NCBI RefSeq assembly: GCF_020873875.1 | Contig: NZ_JAHWGU010000018.1 | Coordinates: 62,001-126,000 of the forward strand | Direction: 5' to 3' | DNA length: 64,000 nucleotides | DNA from: Actinoplanes sp. DH11 | GTDB lineage: Bacteria > Actinomycetota > Actinomycetes > Mycobacteriales > Micromonosporaceae | Notes under the pieces: model-generated | Seen by the model: only the letters and a program-made list of their open reading frames with translations | Database searches by the model: none | What the model was told of the DNA's origin: nothing | In this document: piece after piece, positions 1 to 8,031 of the stretch | Position numbering within the stretch: position 1 is the stretch's first letter | How the letters are laid out: each line of letters begins with the position of its first letter | Made by a program: the position numbers and the translations under genes

Positions 1-743
1 CTGCCGCCGTTCTCCAGCAGCGCCTTGGCGCCGGTGCGGGCGCAGGCCGCGGCGATCGCCCGGCCGGTCGCGGTGGAGCCGACGTGCGCTACCACGTCCA
101 CCTCGCTGCCGGCCAGCGCGGCACCGACCGGGCCGTCACCGTTGACCAGGGCGAGCACGCCGTCCGGCAGGTGCGGCGCGAGCAGCTGGGCGAGCCGGTG
201 GCCGGTGGCCGGGGTGCGCTCGCTGGGCTTGTGCACGACCGTGTTGCCGGTGACCAGGGCGGCGCCGAGCAGGCCGCAGGAGACGGCTACCGGGTCGTTC
301 CACGGGGTGATCACCGCGACGACACCACGGGGCCCGTACGCCATCAGGTCGATCGCCTCGTCGTTGCCGGCCAGGGCCCGGCCGCGGTGGGTGGGCCCGA
401 GCTCGGCGTACTGCCGGAGGGTGCCGACCCCCGCCATGATCGAGTCGCGGGCCTCGCCGACCGGCTTGCCCATCTCGGCGGACATGATCCCGGCGAGTTC
501 GCCGGCGGCGGCCTCGACCGCGTTGGCGGCGGCGTGCACGGCGGCCGCGCGGGCGGCCGGCGCGGTGCGGGCCCAGTCGCCGGCGGCGGCGCGGGCGGCC
601 TTCACGGCGGCGGCCACGTCCGCCTCGGAGGAGACCGGCACCCGCGACACCGCGGTGTCGTCACGGGGATCGGTAACGGTCAGGGTGCGGTCACCGGAAC
701 CGGGGGACCAGGTGCCGGCGATGAGCTGCTCGACGTCGTACAT
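1..743 (-). CDS. Aldehyde dehydrogenase, N-terminal part (cut by window edge)
   Basis: Oxidises an aldehyde to the acid with NAD(P)+. Only about 247 residues are visible because the gene continues beyond base 1. Recognised from the Rossmann-type ALDH order: ITPWNDP near residue 145, HKPSERTP shortly after, and HVGSTATG near residue 222 (the coenzyme-binding FTGS-like turn). The ENGG at the edge corresponds to the start of the catalytic glutamate region; the catalytic cysteine lies outside. The ATG start (complement of 741-743) follows a weak purine-rich site. It is divergent from the heptose operon with about 160 bp between. Substrate cannot be inferred. Confidence 0.9.
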   Translation of the reverse strand, partial: MYDVEQLIAGTWSPGSGDRTLTVTDPRDDTAVSRVPVSSEADVAAAVKAARAAAGDWARTAPAARAAAVHAAANAVEAAAGELAGIMSAEMGKPVGEARDSIMAGVGTLRQYAELGPTHRGRALAGNDEAIDLMAYGPRGVVAVITPWNDPVAVSCGLLGAALVTGNTVVHKPSERTPATGHRLAQLLAPHLPDGVLALVNGDGPVGAALAGSEVDVVAHVGSTATGRAIAAACARTGAKALLENGG

Positions 744-905
744 GCGCGGAGGTCTTCCCCGTTGCATCGCATAAAAACTTGGTGGACGGCAAATGTCTGC
801 ATCTATCAGTGCAGGTCGTGCTGGATTTTCTCGAAAGTCTGACCTTTCCGGTAGAAGTCGATGATCATGTGGTTCAACGAAAAAATTCGGGGTATCCGCC
901 GCGCC

Positions 906-2537
906 ATGCGAGTTCTTGGCATCAACGCGATCTTCCACGATCCTTCCGCTGCGCTGGTCATCGACGGACGCGTGGTGGCCGCCGCGGAGGAGGAGCGGTT
1001 CAGCCGCCGCAAGCACGGCAAGCGCCCCGTGCCCTTCTCGGCGTGGGAGCTGCCCGAGCTCTCCGCCGCCTGGTGCCTGGAGGCCGCCGGCCTGAAGCCC
1101 GGCGACCTCGACGCGGTCGCGTACTCCTTCGACCCCTCGCTCTGCGGCGACGCGCAGGCGCTCGGCCTCGGCGACCCGTGGGACCACATGCGCGTCGACT
1201 ACGCCCGCCGGGCACCACAGTTCCTGGCCACCGCGCTGCCCGGCCTCGACCCGGAACAGGTCCGGTTCGTGCCGCACCACGTGGCCCACGCCGCCTCCGC
1301 CGGACTGAGCGTGCCGGAGGACAACGCGGTGCTGGTCCTGGACGGCCGCGGCGAGTCCGCCAGCCACCTGGCCGGCGCCTACCGCAACGGGCAGCTGGAG
1401 GTGCTCCGCAGCCAGGAGCTGCCGCATTCGCTCGGCCTGCTCTACGAGGACCTCACCCGGCACCTGGGGTTCCTGCACTCCAGCGACGAGTACAAGGTGA
1501 TGGCGCTGGCCTCCTACGGGCAGCCGAAGTTCCTCGGGCTGCTCCGGGAGCTGGTGCACGCCAACGAGGACGGCGGCTTCACGGTCGAGCGGATCGACTG
1601 GGACGCCCTCGCGAAGGCCCGCACCGCTGACGGCGAGATGACCGACGCGCACGCCGACCTGGCCTCCAGCGTGCAGGTGCGGCTGGAAGAGGTGCTGCTC
1701 GACCTGGCCCGGTGGACCTATGAGGCGTCCGGCGGGCTGAAGACCCTGACCATGGCCGGCGGCACCGCGCTGAACTGCGTGGCGAACGCCCGGATCGCGG
1801 CCGAGGGCCCGTTCGACCGGGTCTGGATCCAGCCGGCCGCCGGTGACGCCGGCACCGCCCTCGGCGCGGCGCTGTCCCTCGGCGGCGAGCACGTGCCGTT
1901 CACCACCGCCGCGCTCGGCCGCGGCTGGAGCGACGACGAGCTGGAGGCGGAGCTGAAGCGGGCGGCGGTGCCGTACACCCGGCCCGCGTCGATCGCGCAC
2001 GAGGCCGCCACCGTGCTCGCCCGCAACGGGATCGTCGCCTGGTACCAGGGGCGCAGCGAGTACGGCCCGCGCGCCCTCGGCCACCGCTCCCTGCTCGCCC
2101 ACCCCGGCGACCAGCACACCCAAACCCGGATGAACGACGTGAAGGGCCGGGAGCAGTTCCGGCCGATCGCCCCGATGGTCCGGGCGGAACGCTTCGGCGA
2201 CATCTTCGACGGTGTCTTCCCGAGCCCGTACATGCTCTTCGTGCACCGGGTGAAGCCGGACTGGAAGGACCGGATCCCAGCCGTCACCCACGTCGACGGG
2301 ACCGCCCGCGTGCAGACCGTGCACACCGACACCGAGCCGCTCGTCGCCGAGATGCTCGCCGAGTTCGAACGCCAGACCGGCCTGCCCGTGGTGGTCAACA
2401 CCTCGCTGAACACCGCCGGCCGCCCGATGGTCGACACCCCGCGCGAGGCGCTCGAGCTGTTCGGCTCGGCCCCGGTGGACCTGCTCGCGATCGGCCCGTT
2501 CGCGGTGCACCGCGCACAGACCTTCGAGGCGCGCTGA
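906..2537 (+). CDS. Carbamoyltransferase, NodU/CmcH/TobZ family
   Basis: Predicted to transfer a carbamoyl group from carbamoyl phosphate, via carbamoyl-adenylate, to a sugar or other hydroxyl. The 543 residues show the N-terminal Kae1-like domain (HHVAHAASAG near residue 122, EYKVMALASYG near 194, GGTALNC near 284) and the C-terminal YrdC-like family block (RSEYGPRALGHRS near 382, VNTSLN near 498). The start at 906 gives MRVLGINAIFHDPSAAL, the usual family beginning; an in-frame ATG at 861 would add 15 atypical residues. It is the first gene of the heptose operon, and its stop overlaps the next ATG. The likely acceptor is a heptose or glycan made by the downstream enzymes (inference). Confidence 0.88.
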   Translation: MRVLGINAIFHDPSAALVIDGRVVAAAEEERFSRRKHGKRPVPFSAWELPELSAAWCLEAAGLKPGDLDAVAYSFDPSLCGDAQALGLGDPWDHMRVDYARRAPQFLATALPGLDPEQVRFVPHHVAHAASAGLSVPEDNAVLVLDGRGESASHLAGAYRNGQLEVLRSQELPHSLGLLYEDLTRHLGFLHSSDEYKVMALASYGQPKFLGLLRELVHANEDGGFTVERIDWDALAKARTADGEMTDAHADLASSVQVRLEEVLLDLARWTYEASGGLKTLTMAGGTALNCVANARIAAEGPFDRVWIQPAAGDAGTALGAALSLGGEHVPFTTAALGRGWSDDELEAELKRAAVPYTRPASIAHEAATVLARNGIVAWYQGRSEYGPRALGHRSLLAHPGDQHTQTRMNDVKGREQFRPIAPMVRAERFGDIFDGVFPSPYMLFVHRVKPDWKDRIPAVTHVDGTARVQTVHTDTEPLVAEMLAEFERQTGLPVVVNTSLNTAGRPMVDTPREALELFGSAPVDLLAIGPFAVHRAQTFEAR

Positions 2538-3667
2538 TGGCCGGCTTCACCGTCGTCGTGCCCACCCTGGGCCGGCCCAGCCTGTACGAGCTGGTCGACG
2601 TGCTCGGCGAGCGCGCCGACCTGCTCGTCGTCGACGACCGGCAGGACCCGGGCACCCCGCTCGGCCTGCCGGCGCACGTGCGCGTGCTGCCCGGCCGCGC
2701 GGCCGGCCCGGCGGCCGCCCGCAACACCGGGTGGCGTGCCGCGAGCACCGAATGGGTGGTTTTCTTGGACGACGACGTGGTACCCGACTGGGATTGGCCG
2801 GAGCGCGTCGCCGCTGATCTGCGCGACGCCGGCCCCGAGGTCGGCGGCGTGCAGGGCACCCTGCGAGTGCCGCTGCCGGCGGACCGCCGCCCGACCGACT
2901 GGGAGCGGGTCACCGCCGGGCTCGCCGACGGGGAGTGGATCACCGCCGACATGGCGTACCGGCGGGCCGCGCTGGACCGGACCGGCGGCTTCGACGAGCG
3001 TCTGCCGCGCGCGTTCCGGGAGGACGCGGAGCTCGCCCACCGGGTGCGGCAGGCCGGCTGGGAGCTGCGCCGCGGCAACCGCCGGGTGACCCACCCGGTC
3101 CGGCCGGAGAGCCGCTGGGTCAGCGTGCGCACCCAGCGCGGCAACGCCGACGACGCGCTGCTGCGCCACCTCTACGGCCCGCGCTGGCGCGCCGTGCTGG
3201 AGGTTCCGCCGGGCCGCCGGCACCGGCACGTCGCGGTGACCGCCGCCGCCGCGGTGGCGCTGACCGCTACCACCGCGCGCCTGGTCACCGGCCGGCGTGC
3301 GGGCACGGCGGTCGCCGCCCTGGCCGGCGCGGCCTGGCTGGCCGGGACCGCCGAGTTCGCCGCGGCCCGCATCGCACCCGGGCCGCGCGACCGCCGCGAG
3401 GTCACCACCATGCTGCTGACCAGCGCCGCGATCCCGCCGGTGGCGACCGCGCACTGGCTGCGCGGCTGGTGGCGCTGGCGCGGCGCCGAACCCGTGCGGG
3501 CCACCGAACCCGAGTGCGTCACCGAGCCCGAGCGGGCCGCCGAGCCGGTGCGGGACGTTGACCCTGTGCGGAGTGCCGGGTCTGAGCTGGGCGCTGAGCC
3601 TGCGGCGGGTGCTCGGCCGGGTCCTGCCGCGGCGACCGGGCGGCAGCAGGTGGGTGCGCGCCGGTGA
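2537..3667 (+). CDS. Family 2 glycosyltransferase with C-terminal membrane segments
   Basis: GT-A fold inverting glycosyltransferase of 376 residues. FTVVVPTLGRPSLYEL opens the nucleotide-binding domain, the metal-binding run FLDDDVVPDW lies near residue 76, and a family-typical acceptor/ED region (LPRAFREDAELAHRVR) near 155. Residues about 230-310 are strongly hydrophobic and Ala-rich, giving two or three membrane segments, so the enzyme is probably membrane bound. The last 70 residues are a low-complexity tail with repeated EPVR/EPER units. ATGA overlap with the carbamoyltransferase and a 4-base overlap with the next gene indicate translational coupling. Donor and acceptor are unknown. Confidence 0.85.
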   Translation: MAGFTVVVPTLGRPSLYELVDVLGERADLLVVDDRQDPGTPLGLPAHVRVLPGRAAGPAAARNTGWRAASTEWVVFLDDDVVPDWDWPERVAADLRDAGPEVGGVQGTLRVPLPADRRPTDWERVTAGLADGEWITADMAYRRAALDRTGGFDERLPRAFREDAELAHRVRQAGWELRRGNRRVTHPVRPESRWVSVRTQRGNADDALLRHLYGPRWRAVLEVPPGRRHRHVAVTAAAAVALTATTARLVTGRRAGTAVAALAGAAWLAGTAEFAAARIAPGPRDRREVTTMLLTSAAIPPVATAHWLRGWWRWRGAEPVRATEPECVTEPERAAEPVRDVDPVRSAGSELGAEPAAGARPGPAAATGRQQVGARR

Positions 3668-5271
3668 GTGAACCACTGACCGGTGAGGCCCCCGCCGCCG
3701 GGGGCCTCTTCGACGCGGTCCTGTTCGACCGGGACGGCACCCTCGTGGTGGACGTGCCCTACAACGGCGATCCGGACCTGGTGCGGCCGATGCCGGGCGC
3801 GAAGGACGCGCTCGACCGCCTGCGCGCCGCCGGGCTGCGGCTCGGCGTGGTCACCAACCAGTCCGGGCTGGCCCGCGGCCGCTTCACCGCCGACCAGCTG
3901 GCCGCCGTGAACCGCCGGGTCGAGGAACTGCTCGGGCCGTTCGACACCTGGCAGATCTGCCCGCACGACGACACCGCCGGTTGTGCCTGCCGCAAACCCG
4001 CGCCGGGCCTGGTCGACGCCGCCGCGGCCGCCCTCGGCACCACCGCGGCCCGCTGCGTCGTGGTCGGCGACATCGGCCGCGACATGGGCGCCGCCCTCGC
4101 CGCCGGCGCCACCGGGATCCTGGTGCCCACCGAGATCACCCTGCACCCGGAGGTGGCCGCGGCGCCGTACACCGCGACCGACCTGGCCGGTGCGGCCGAC
4201 CAGATCCTGCGCCGGCAGCGGCTGATGACCCCGGCGGCGCGCGGCGACCGGCCCCGGACGGTCCTCGCGGTCCGGTCCGACTCGGCCGGCGACGTGCTGG
4301 TCACCGGCCCGGCGATCCGGGCCCTGGCCGCCGGCGCCGACCGGGTGGTGCTGCTCTGCGGGCCACGCGGCCGGGCCGCCGCCGAACTGCTGCCCGGCGT
4401 CGACGAGATCATCGAATGCCGGCTGCCCTGGATCGACCCGGAACCCGGGCCGGTCGACGCCGCCGGCATGCACGAACTGACCGAGCGGCTGCGGGCCACC
4501 GGCGCGGCGGAGGCGGTGGTCTTCACCTCCTTCCACCAGTCGGCGCTGCCGCTGGCCCTGCTGCTGCGGATGGCCGGGGTCGGCCGGATCACCGCGATCA
4601 GCGAGGACTACCCGGGGTCGCTGCTGGACGTCCGTCATCGCGTACCCGAGGATCTGCCCGAACCGGAACGTGCCCGCAGCGTCGCGGCAGCCGCGGGGTT
4701 CGCGCTGCCCGCCGGGGACGACGGCGGCCTGCGCGTCACCGTTCCGAAGCCGCGCGCCGGCTCCGATCACCTGGTCGTGCACCCCGGGGCGAGTGTGGAG
4801 GCGCGTGCCTGCCCGCCGGAGAATGTGCGCCGGATCGTCGCCGCCCTGGCCGGGCGGGGCCACCGGGTGATCGTGACCGGCGGGCCGGGGGAGCGGGAGC
4901 TGGCCCGGTTCGTGGCCGGGGACGCCGGCATCGACCACGGTCCGACCTCGATGGCCGGGCTCGCCGAGCTGATCGCCGGGGCCGCCTGCGTGATCGTCGG
5001 CAACACCGGGCCGGCGCACCTGGCCGCGGCCGTCGGCACCCCGGTGATCAGCCTCTTCGCCCCGACCGTCCCCTACGGCAAATGGGGACCCTACCGCGTC
5101 CCGGCGGTCCGGCTCGGCGACGCCGCCGCGGCCTGCCGGGACACCCGTGCGACCCGCTGCCCGGTGGCAGGCCACCCGTGCCTGTCCGAGATCGAGCCGG
5201 GCGACGTCATCGACGCGCTCCGCCGGCTGGGCGTGACCGTCCGAACCACTGACCAAGAGGTGGCTGCGTGA
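3664..5271 (+). CDS. GmhB-like heptose-bisphosphate phosphatase fused to GT9 heptosyltransferase
   Basis: Two enzymes in one 535-residue chain. Residues about 15-180 are a HAD-IIIA phosphatase: FDRDGT near 21 carries the nucleophile and acid/base aspartates, CPH and CAC near 99-109 form the GmhB-type zinc site next to CRKPAPG, and GDIGRDMG supplies the last acidic motif. It should remove the 7-phosphate of D-glycero-D-manno-heptose 1,7-bisphosphate. Residues about 198-535 are a GT9 ADP-heptose:acceptor transferase: VRSDSAGDVLVTGPAIRAL at its start, HPGASVEAR in the middle, GNTGPAHLAAAVGTPVISLF near the donor site. The order phosphatase then transferase is unusual. The GTG start overlaps the previous stop, and the end overlaps the next ATG. 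Confidence 0.87.
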   Translation: MSEPLTGEAPAAGGLFDAVLFDRDGTLVVDVPYNGDPDLVRPMPGAKDALDRLRAAGLRLGVVTNQSGLARGRFTADQLAAVNRRVEELLGPFDTWQICPHDDTAGCACRKPAPGLVDAAAAALGTTAARCVVVGDIGRDMGAALAAGATGILVPTEITLHPEVAAAPYTATDLAGAADQILRRQRLMTPAARGDRPRTVLAVRSDSAGDVLVTGPAIRALAAGADRVVLLCGPRGRAAAELLPGVDEIIECRLPWIDPEPGPVDAAGMHELTERLRATGAAEAVVFTSFHQSALPLALLLRMAGVGRITAISEDYPGSLLDVRHRVPEDLPEPERARSVAAAAGFALPAGDDGGLRVTVPKPRAGSDHLVVHPGASVEARACPPENVRRIVAALAGRGHRVIVTGGPGERELARFVAGDAGIDHGPTSMAGLAELIAGAACVIVGNTGPAHLAAAVGTPVISLFAPTVPYGKWGPYRVPAVRLGDAAAACRDTRATRCPVAGHPCLSEIEPGDVIDALRRLGVTVRTTDQEVAA

Positions 5272-6197
5272 ACATTCTGCTGTGGCACGTGCACGGCTCC
5301 TGGACGACGTCGTTCGTCCAGGGCAAACACCGTTACCTGGTGCCGGTGAACCCGGCCCGGGACGCCTGGGGCCGGGGTCGCGCCCGCACCTTCGACTGGC
5401 CGGACACGGTCGAGGAACTGCCCCTGGAGGAGATCCGGGACGTGGACGTCGCGATCGCCCAGCGCCCCGAGGAACTGGACCTGATCCCGCCGCACGTGCC
5501 GGTGATCTACGTCGAGCACAACACGCCGAAGGGCGACGTGCCGAACACCCGGCACCCGCTCGCCGACCGCGACGACCTCATCATCGCGCACGTCACCGAC
5601 TTCAACGACCTGTTCTGGGACACCGGTGAGACCCGGACCACGGTCATCGACCACGGCATCGTCGAACCGAAGGCCCGCTGGACCGGTGAGCTGGAGCGCC
5701 TGGCGATCGTCACCAACGAGCCGGTGCGCCGGGGCCGGGTGACCGGCACCGACCTGTTCCCGAGGTTCGCCGGGATCGCGCCGCTGGACATCTTCGGGAT
5801 GGGCGTGGCGGAGCTCTCCGAGCGCCCCGGGATGACCGGCTTCGACGACCCGCCGCAGCACGAGATGCACACCGAGGTCGCCCGCCGCCGCGCCTACCTG
5901 CACCTGTGCCGCTGGACCTCGCTCGGGCTGAGCCTGATCGAGGCGATGCAGATGGGCATGCCGGTGATCGCGCTCGCCACCACCGAGGCGGTGGCGGCGG
6001 TGCCGCCGGACGCCGGAGTGCTCGCCACCAAGGCCGACACCCTCGTCGAGGCCGCGCGGTGGCTGATCGACGAACCGGACGCCGCGGCCCGGCTGGGGGA
6101 GCGGGCCCGCCAGGTGGCGCTGGCGAAGTACGGCCTCGACCGGTTCCTCGCGGACTGGGACCGACTGCTGGAGGAGGAGACATGCGCATCGCGATGA
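5268..6197 (+). CDS. Glycosyltransferase, GT-B type
   Basis: A 309-residue protein beginning MNILLWHVHGSWTTSFVQG. It has YVEHNTPKG mid-chain and a C-terminal donor-binding block (SLGLSLIEAMQMGMPVIALATTEA, near residues 220-240) typical of GT4/GT1-like retaining enzymes, with the conserved glutamate of the EAM motif. The N-terminal half is shorter than in GT4 enzymes. It is embedded in the heptose operon, overlapping the genes on both sides; the following gene starts inside its last codons. Probably adds one sugar of the glycan; specificity cannot be read. Confidence 0.78.
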   Translation: MNILLWHVHGSWTTSFVQGKHRYLVPVNPARDAWGRGRARTFDWPDTVEELPLEEIRDVDVAIAQRPEELDLIPPHVPVIYVEHNTPKGDVPNTRHPLADRDDLIIAHVTDFNDLFWDTGETRTTVIDHGIVEPKARWTGELERLAIVTNEPVRRGRVTGTDLFPRFAGIAPLDIFGMGVAELSERPGMTGFDDPPQHEMHTEVARRRAYLHLCRWTSLGLSLIEAMQMGMPVIALATTEAVAAVPPDAGVLATKADTLVEAARWLIDEPDAAARLGERARQVALAKYGLDRFLADWDRLLEEETCASR

Positions 6198-7429
6198 TCT
6201 CGGAACACGCGAGCCCGCTCGCCGCGCTGGGCGGGGTCGACGCCGGTGGACAGAACTCGCACGTCGCCGAGCTCGCCGCCGCCCTCGCGGGTCAGGGCCA
6301 CGAGGTCCGCGTCTACACCCGCCGGGACAGCACCGACCTGCCCACCGTGGTGCCGATGGGCGAACGGGTCGACGTCGTGCACGTGCCGGCCGGCCCGGCC
6401 ACGGTGCTGCCGAAGGACGAACTGCTGCCGTTCATGGGTGCGTTCGCGGACTGGATGGCGGCGGACTGGCGCGACGAATGGCGGCCGGACGTGGCGCACG
6501 CCCACTTCTGGATGAGCGGGCTGGCCGCCCTGGACGCCGGGCGGGCCTGCGACGTGCCGGTCGTGCAGACGTTCCACGCGCTCGGCTCGGTGAAGCGGCG
6601 CCACCAGGGCGACGCGGACACCAGCCCGCGCGGGCGGGTCTCCTACGAACGGCACCTGGGCCGATCCGTCGACCGGGTGATCGTGCAGTGCCGGGACGAG
6701 GTGGACGAACTGCTCCGGCTCGGCGTGCCACGCTCGGCCATGGAACTGGTGCCGTCCGGGGTGAACACGGAACGGTTCAGCTCGCGGGGGCCGGCCGTGC
6801 CGCGTACCCCCGGCCTGGCCCGGATCCTGACCGTCGCCCGCCTGGTCGAGCGCAAGGGCATCGAGGACACCATCCGTGCCCTGGCCGCGGTGCCCGGCGC
6901 CGAGCTGGTCGTGGTCGGCGGGCCGCCCGCCGGTGAGCTCGCCGAGGACCGGTACGCGCGCCGCCTGCGCGCCCTGGCCGAGAAGTGCCGGGTCGCCGAC
7001 CGGGTACGCCTGGCCGGCGCCGTCCCGGCCCACGAGATGCCCCGCTGGTACCGCTCGGCCGACCTGGTCGCCGCCACCCCCTGGTACGAGCCGTTCGGCC
7101 TCACCCCGCTCGAGGCGATGGCCTGTGGCGTGCCGGTCGTCGCCACCGCGGTCGGCGGGCTCACCGACACCGTGGTCGACGGCGTGACCGGCGACCTGGT
7201 GCCGCCCCGTGACCCCCGGGCCCTCGCCGCGGCGCTGCGCCGGCTGGTCAACGAGGAGGTGCGCCGCTTCGCGTACGCGGCCGCCGCCGAGGACCGGGCC
7301 GCCGCCTCCTACGCCTGGCCGCGCATCGCGGAGCGGATGGCCGCCGCCTACCGGACCGTCGTGCGCCGGCACCCCGCCGACCAGACCACCGCCGACCAGA
7401 ACGCCACTGACGTGGAGGTACTCGCGTGA
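6182..7429 (+). CDS. Family 4 glycosyltransferase
   Basis: A 415-residue GT-B retaining glycosyltransferase. The N-terminal domain opens MRIAMISEHASPLAALGGVDAGGQN, matching the Gly-rich acceptor loop of GT4 sucrose-synthase/MshA-like enzymes. The C-terminal domain holds VARLVERKGI and the EPFGLTPLEAMACGVPVVAT donor site near residue 302. The ATG at 6182 follows a strong GGAGGAGGA site and lies inside the end of the preceding gene (16-base overlap). It overlaps gmhA by a GTGA. MshA (mycothiol) was considered because of sequence style, but the operon context points to a glycan or metabolite sugar. Confidence 0.85.
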   Translation: MRIAMISEHASPLAALGGVDAGGQNSHVAELAAALAGQGHEVRVYTRRDSTDLPTVVPMGERVDVVHVPAGPATVLPKDELLPFMGAFADWMAADWRDEWRPDVAHAHFWMSGLAALDAGRACDVPVVQTFHALGSVKRRHQGDADTSPRGRVSYERHLGRSVDRVIVQCRDEVDELLRLGVPRSAMELVPSGVNTERFSSRGPAVPRTPGLARILTVARLVERKGIEDTIRALAAVPGAELVVVGGPPAGELAEDRYARRLRALAEKCRVADRVRLAGAVPAHEMPRWYRSADLVAATPWYEPFGLTPLEAMACGVPVVATAVGGLTDTVVDGVTGDLVPPRDPRALAAALRRLVNEEVRRFAYAAAAEDRAAASYAWPRIAERMAAAYRTVVRRHPADQTTADQNATDVEVLA

Positions 7430-8031
7430 ACCCCCTGGAAGATCACCTGGCCGGCCTGCGGGCGGCGCTCGAGCCGTTCCGGGAGAAGGCCGGCCTGCTC
7501 GAGGAATGGGGCGCCCGGCTCGCCCACCACCTGGGCCGTGGCGGCCGCCTGCTGGTCGCCGGCAACGGCGGCAGCGCCGCCGAGGCCCAGCACCTCGCCG
7601 CCGAACTGGTCGGCCGGTTGCGCGACGAGCGGATGCCGCTCTCCGCGATCGCGCTCACCCCGGACTCGTCGGCGGTGACCGCGATCGGCAACGACTACGG
7701 CTTCGAGGAGATCTTCGCCCGGCAGGTGCGGGCGCACGGCCGCGCCGGCGACGTCCTGCTGGTCCTCTCCACCAGCGGCCGCAGCCCCAACCTGGTGCGG
7801 GCGGTCGAGGCGGCCAAGGAGATCGGCGTGCACACCTGGGCGCTTGTCGGCCAGGCGCCGAACCCGCTCGCCGAGATCTGCGACGAGGCGCTCTGCTGCC
7901 CGTCGCCGGACAGCCAGGTGGTCCAGGAGCTGCACCTGGTGTCGGTGCACGTGATGTGCGAGTACATCGACCGGCACCTCGTCCCTTTCGCCCGGGCCGG
8001 CGCCGGCCGCAAGGAGATGGTCACGGTATGA
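7426..8031 (+). CDS. gmhA: Sedoheptulose 7-phosphate isomerase (GmhA, SIS domain)
   Basis: Cytoplasmic isomerase converting sedoheptulose 7-phosphate to D-glycero-D-manno-heptose 7-phosphate, the first committed heptose step. The 201 residues match the GmhA length. Residues 46-61 read GNGGSAAEAQHLAAEL, with the catalytic glutamate and metal/phosphate-binding positions. The phosphate loop LSTSGRSPN is near 114, and VQELHLVSVH near 166 supplies the C-terminal histidine ligands. GTG start overlapping the GT4 stop; its own end overlaps hldE. Together with hldE and the GmhB domain upstream it completes a heptose-nucleotide route. Confidence 0.92.
   Translation: MNPLEDHLAGLRAALEPFREKAGLLEEWGARLAHHLGRGGRLLVAGNGGSAAEAQHLAAELVGRLRDERMPLSAIALTPDSSAVTAIGNDYGFEEIFARQVRAHGRAGDVLLVLSTSGRSPNLVRAVEAAKEIGVHTWALVGQAPNPLAEICDEALCCPSPDSQVVQELHLVSVHVMCEYIDRHLVPFARAGAGRKEMVTV

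Noticed and set aside
3172..5256. A 694-codon open frame on the - strand
   Set aside because: Antisense shadow of the GT2 and GmhB-GT9 genes, without ribosome site or motifs.
6182..7429. GT4 considered as MshA (mycothiol)
   Set aside because: N-terminal style is similar, but the operon is dedicated to heptose and other sugars; specificity cannot be read from motifs alone.
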